Shown one piece after another: positions 60,650 through 64,000 of a DNA stretch of 64,000 bases. Origin of the DNA: Mucilaginibacter rubeus (GTDB lineage: Bacteria; Bacteroidota; Bacteroidia; Sphingobacteriales; Sphingobacteriaceae); contig NZ_CP043450.1 in assembly GCF_003286415.2 (NCBI RefSeq), positions 1,240,001 through 1,304,000 of the forward strand. Direction: 5' to 3'. A program made the translations under genes and the position numbers. The notes under the pieces are model-generated. The model was given only the letters and a program-made list of their open reading frames with translations, did no database searches and had not been told where the DNA came from. The first letter of the stretch is position 1. Every line of letters begins with the position of its first letter.

Positions 60650-62632
60650 ATGAAATATGTTCTGTTGATTTTAGGAGGGTTGGTTTTCAAACCGGTATTT
60701 GCCCAAACTGTTAAAAAGCCCCTCAAACCTACCGATCTGTATAAGCAGCCAACGCTTATGGCACCGCAATTATCGCCCGATGGCAAATGGTTGGTTTATG
60801 AATTATCTGAAGTTGATACGGCTAAGGATAAACGTGTATCGCACCTGTGGATGCAGAGTTTTGATGGCAAGCAATCTATCCAGCTTACATATGGTGATGA
60901 GCCTGCGTCTACCCCAAAATGGACACCGGATGGTAAGTCTGTCTCGTACCTGTCCGAAAAAGATTCAAAAAATGGTGGTCAGGTTTGGCTGATGGACAGG
61001 CGCGGCGGCGAGGGACTTAAGCTTACTGATATTAAAGGTGAGATTGAAGAGTACGTGTGGGCGCCGGATAGTAAAAGGCTGGCGCTGATCATCAAAGATC
61101 CGGAGAATAAAGGCAAGGAGGCACCTAAAACCGCACCGCCTATCCGGATAGATCGTTATCATTTTAAACAGGATATTGATGGCTACCTGCAAAACCGGCA
61201 TTCGCATTTGTATGTGTATGATATTAACACTAAAAAGATAGATACCTTAACCAGCGGCGATATGGACGACAGTTCGCCGCAGTGGAGTCCCGACGGAAAA
61301 ACTATCGCTTACGTGAGTAATCATACGCTTGATCCCGACCGGAATGAAAATACCGATATTTTTACCATTGAGCCTAAACCCTGCGCAGAACCAAAGCAGC
61401 TAACTACTTTTACCGGCCACGATATTAATCCTTTGTGGAGTCCGGATGGTAAGCATATTGCATATCTCCGCTCTACAAGTGATGCCGATTATTTCATCTA
61501 TCAGCACGATGTTTTGTACCTGATGGATGCCGATGGTAAAAACAACCGCCCGCTAACCGATCAGTTGGACAGGCCAGTAAGTAACATTGCCTGGAGCAAG
61601 GACAGTAAAGATCTGGAATACGTGGTAAGCAGCGACAGGATCCGCTATATTAACAGGTATAATGTGCTTCTCCGCAAATCTGTACTGGTTTATAAAGGAA
61701 ATGAATGCAGCTTTTCTGATATAGCAGGGCACTCCTTAGGTGTATGGGTAGGGCGGATGACTACGCCTTATATGCCTAATGAACTGGTGGCGATTGAAAA
61801 TGGGAAGATCCGTCGCTTAACGTTTCACCAGGAAAAATGGCTAAGCGAAGTTAAGCTGGCCTATGTAAAAGGTTTCCAGTCGTTCAGTAGTGATGGCACG
61901 TTGGTATCCGGCATTTTGTATACGCCGGATAGCGTGGTGACTAAAAAAATGCCATTCATCCTTTATATTCACGGCGGCCCTACAGATCAGGACGAGTTTG
62001 AGTTTGACGAGATCAGGCAAACACTGGCTTGTGCCGGTTATGCCGTAGCTGCGGTAAACTATAGGGGAAGTACCGGCAGGGGCATCGAATATACTAAAGC
62101 CATTTATGCCGATTGGGGAAACAAAGAAGTGAAGGACTTACTTGGCGCTGTAGATGAATTGGTTAAGCTTGGAATAGCCGATAAAGACCGCCTTGGAATT
62201 GGCGGCTGGAGTTACGGAGGTATCCTCACCGATTATACCATAGCAACCGATCCACGCTTTAAAGCGGCGTCAAGCGGGGCGGGGAGTGCTTTGCAGTTAT
62301 CCATCTACGGCTCGGATCAGTGGATAATGCAATATGATAACGAATTGGGCGCGCCATGGAAAAACGCCGATAAATACATTAAACTATCATACCCGTTTTT
62401 TCATGCCGATAAAATAAAAACACCAACACAATTCATGTCGGGTTTAAAGGATTTTAACGTGCCTACAGGCGGAGGCGAACAGATGTATCAAGCGCTGAGA
62501 TCGCAAGGCATACCAACACAGTTGGTACTTTACCCCGGCCAGTATCATGGTATCACGGTGCCCAGCTACCAGGTTGACAGGTTGCAACGATATATAGAAT
62601 GGTTTGATAAATATTTATCCCCCAGCCCCTAA
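60650..62632 (+). CDS. S9-family prolyl oligopeptidase-like peptidase, copy 2
   Basis: The 660-residue paralogue of the preceding peptidase has a signal peptide (MKYVLLILGGLVFKPVFAQ) and the same propeller and hydrolase domains. The nucleophile is Ser521 in GGWSYGGILTDY, the Asp lies in SGLKDFNVPT, and the His in PGQYHGITVP. By eye the two proteins are about two-thirds identical along their length. The start is the ATG at 60650, not a GTG six bases earlier. The last residues (SPSP) come from a CCCCAGCCCCTAAAGGGG repeat that runs over the stop codon. Confidence 0.93.
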   Translation: MKYVLLILGGLVFKPVFAQTVKKPLKPTDLYKQPTLMAPQLSPDGKWLVYELSEVDTAKDKRVSHLWMQSFDGKQSIQLTYGDEPASTPKWTPDGKSVSYLSEKDSKNGGQVWLMDRRGGEGLKLTDIKGEIEEYVWAPDSKRLALIIKDPENKGKEAPKTAPPIRIDRYHFKQDIDGYLQNRHSHLYVYDINTKKIDTLTSGDMDDSSPQWSPDGKTIAYVSNHTLDPDRNENTDIFTIEPKPCAEPKQLTTFTGHDINPLWSPDGKHIAYLRSTSDADYFIYQHDVLYLMDADGKNNRPLTDQLDRPVSNIAWSKDSKDLEYVVSSDRIRYINRYNVLLRKSVLVYKGNECSFSDIAGHSLGVWVGRMTTPYMPNELVAIENGKIRRLTFHQEKWLSEVKLAYVKGFQSFSSDGTLVSGILYTPDSVVTKKMPFILYIHGGPTDQDEFEFDEIRQTLACAGYAVAAVNYRGSTGRGIEYTKAIYADWGNKEVKDLLGAVDELVKLGIADKDRLGIGGWSYGGILTDYTIATDPRFKAASSGAGSALQLSIYGSDQWIMQYDNELGAPWKNADKYIKLSYPFFHADKIKTPTQFMSGLKDFNVPTGGGEQMYQALRSQGIPTQLVLYPGQYHGITVPSYQVDRLQRYIEWFDKYLSPSP

Positions 62633-62639
62633 AGGGGAG
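62618..62639. repeat. CCCC/GGGG palindromic repeat over the stop of peptidase 2
   Basis: CCCCAGCCCCTAAAGGGGAG covers the last codons and stop (TAA at 62630-62632). CCCCT and AGGGG form a short stem. It is a common Bacteroidota-type intergenic repeat. Confidence 0.6.
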
Positions 62640-62664
62640 CTTTTTGATAGCTAACTTATAAACT

Positions 62665-62700
62665 TGAAAAGGCCTGAGTTAATGATCTCAGGCCTTTTCA
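62665..62700. terminator. Bidirectional intrinsic terminator
   Basis: A 14-bp perfect stem (TGAAAAGGCCTGAG and complement) with an 8-base loop lies between convergent stops at 62632 and 62751. Confidence 0.85.
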
Positions 62701-62750
62701 AATTCTTTTAATTCCTTGATTCGACAAATTCAGGTTCAGACAATCTGATT

Positions 62751-63287
62751 TCAGACAGTCAGCTTTCCCTCAACGGAGTCATCAATAGTTTTGCCAATTG
62801 CAGCCCCGGCAAGGCGTTTAACAAAAGCTACGGCATTGCCATGTTTATTGTCCCAGTAATAACCCTCAGATGGTTCAACTTTGATGATGCTGATACGCGG
62901 ATCGTCAATACCCTCAGTAAACCAAACCTTTAATGTCGGCTCCCACAGTTCTTTGATCTTTTCTTTGTCTTCGGTGATGGTAGCGAATCCGTAAAGGTTC
63001 AGAAAATCAGAATAAGCCGATCCCTGGAAAAGCAGATGAACAAATGGGTCTTTAGCTAATTCATCGTTTTTATGACTGTCGTTGGCGCTCAGGAACCAGA
63101 AATTACCCGCATCGTCAATTTTCTGTGCCGACATCGGTCGCACAGAAGCCGGTACACCTGTTTTGATATTGCTTACAAAGAAGCAACTTTTCGCGCTCTC
63201 GGCCATTTCTTTGATCTTAGCCAAAGCTTCAGGGCCGTTAAGGTCCTGCATATTATCCTCGGGCTGTTGTTGATTGATACTATCCAT
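62751..63287 (-). CDS. General stress protein 26-like, PNPOx-fold flavin-binding protein
   Basis: The 178-residue protein has the split-barrel flavin fold (CFFVSNIKTGVPASVRPMSA, FWFLSANDSHKNDELAKD, then VHLLFQGSAYSDFLNLYGFA). Family members resemble general stress protein 26 and are widely induced in stress. It does not make vitamin B6. It is in convergent position to the peptidase genes. The start at 63287 follows a normal MDSINQQQPEDN opening. Confidence 0.88.
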   Translation of the reverse strand: MDSINQQQPEDNMQDLNGPEALAKIKEMAESAKSCFFVSNIKTGVPASVRPMSAQKIDDAGNFWFLSANDSHKNDELAKDPFVHLLFQGSAYSDFLNLYGFATITEDKEKIKELWEPTLKVWFTEGIDDPRISIIKVEPSEGYYWDNKHGNAVAFVKRLAGAAIGKTIDDSVEGKLTV

Positions 63288-63415
63288 GTTTAAGTTTTTG
63301 ATTGGTAAATGATATAAGATTAACCAATGGAAAGCATCTTTGTGTGAAGTTTATTTAACTTAATAGATAATTATTTAGTTAAAAAGTATTCTGTTGGAGC
63401 GGGCTCCCCTCGTTA

Positions 63416-63888
63416 CGTCATTGCGAGGCACGATTAGGCAGGCCTGAAAAAAAGAGATGAGTTATAGCGTGTATTTTAGCGATGCTGTGCGTGGGCCGCG
63501 TTAGTGATAGGAGCGGATACCGGCCTTGTGGCTAATGCCTGTGTAGTATGAGCGTATAGCACGGGCCGCAGGCAACGCCCATATTTACAAAATTGAATCA
63601 AAAAAATATCATTAATAATCAATGACTTATAATTATGCAATTGAAAATTACTGACTATCAAATATATTTTTTCTTGATATCTATTATCAATTTGAGCGTT
63701 GCCGGCGGCCCGGGCTTTCCGTTACAAGTCCTCGCTTTTCCGCCCCCCAATCCAACACACGCTCCGGGCTTTACACTGCAATCCCTAACGCTGGCCTACA
63801 CACCATAACCGCAAACTAAAAACGATATATTCTTACTTAACGTCATTCCGATTTTTTCAGGCCTCCCTGATGGTTACTCGCAATGACG
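63416..63888. repeat. About 470-bp nested inverted-repeat element
   Basis: A 37-base arm at 63416-63452 pairs imperfectly (about 31 of 37) with 63852-63888; both ends match the REP-like family (CGTCATTGCGAGG). Further inside, GGCCGCGTTAGTGAT at about 63494 pairs with the region at 63781-63796. Innermost, 63559-63578 pairs with 63696-63715 (18 of 20). The centre is an AT-rich loop of about 115 bases. No protein reading frame of note is present, so it may be a non-coding mobile or structured-RNA element. Confidence 0.75.
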
Positions 63889-63922
63889 CGCGATGTAAAG
63901 CTTTGAATTTGCAGGGAATAGT

Positions 63923-64000
63923 CTATCCAAACACCACCATTCTCTCCGGATACTTGGAGGCGTAAGTTGCTACAATATTTTTGATGTAATCATTCCCCGG
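63923..64000 (-). CDS. C-terminal end of a partial gene at the window edge
   Basis: The minus-strand frame reads GNDYIKNIVATYASKYPERM and then VVFG before a stop at 63923. The pattern is that of an amidohydrolase-family loop (N-D-Y-I...P-x-R), which in that family is normally followed by more protein. The chain therefore may be truncated, or the family assignment may be wrong. The rest lies beyond the window. Confidence 0.45.
   Translation of the reverse strand, partial: PGNDYIKNIVATYASKYPERMVVFG

Noticed and set aside
63476..63661. 61-codon frame inside the inverted-repeat element
   Set aside because: It reads through one arm of the repeat and has no protein character.

Overview
The window looks like a chromosomal segment of a Sphingobacteriaceae-type Bacteroidota (Mucilaginibacter/Pedobacter-like). 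The evidence is a single-chain SecDF, a Rho with a long acidic N-terminal insertion, a secreted glycoside hydrolase family 3 enzyme with an EF-hand-like N-terminus, a type II NADH dehydrogenase, separate RfaE1 and RfaE2 heptose enzymes, a BlaR1-like M56 peptidase fused to a TonB C-terminal domain, generally weak Shine-Dalgarno sites, and many palindromic intergenic repeats. The genus is inferred from gene content only. I see no rRNA, tRNA, CRISPR array, complete insertion sequence or prophage.

Layout. 1-5.1 kb: a molybdenum-enzyme locus (moaD facing away from fdhD, a small DUF7009-like gene, a YdeP-type formate-dehydrogenase-like alpha subunit) followed by an orphan encapsulated-ferritin-like gene. 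5.1-20.9 kb: accessory hydrolases, a macrodomain, a Crp/Fnr regulator, a kelch protein, a GH3 enzyme, a fatty acid hydroxylase, an AraC regulator with an AhpD-like protein, and a ROK protein. 21-28.3 kb: HMG-CoA lyase, ndh, secDF, folA and thyA, all on the minus strand. 28.4-37.6 kb: ispE, a beta-hydroxyacid dehydrogenase, a tgt-lptG-EamA operon, then an overlapping glycosyltransferase, ECF sigma factor and rsmG string. 37.9-43 kb: a BlaI/M56 sensor pair with three operator copies, dprA, sixA and a porin. 43-48 kb: an ADP-heptose and heptosyltransferase cluster, then polX. 48-56.6 kb: an ankyrin and a ComJ-like protein, sppA, folK, an Hpt protein, purS, pssA, rho and pyrF. 56.9-63.3 kb: a B12-binding radical SAM protein, two tandem S9 peptidases and a flavin-binding stress protein. 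The right end is a repeat element next to the 3' end of a partial gene.

The most unusual material is between the genes. Many 3' ends are followed by degenerate 7- or 8-bp tandem arrays. These often read in the direction of the gene and often face a second array in inverted orientation. A second family is a long palindrome with about 27-bp arms and a conserved small central hairpin. At 63.4-63.9 kb a roughly 470-bp nested inverted-repeat element has termini that match that family. Some repeats form the C-termini of proteins.

Among the proteins the notable points are an EncFtn-like protein with no shell gene and no evident targeting tail, a queuine tRNA-ribosyltransferase lacking the CxCxxC zinc cysteines, and a possible orphan immunity pair at 48.5-49.7 kb. 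All calls come from reading the sequence; no database search was possible.
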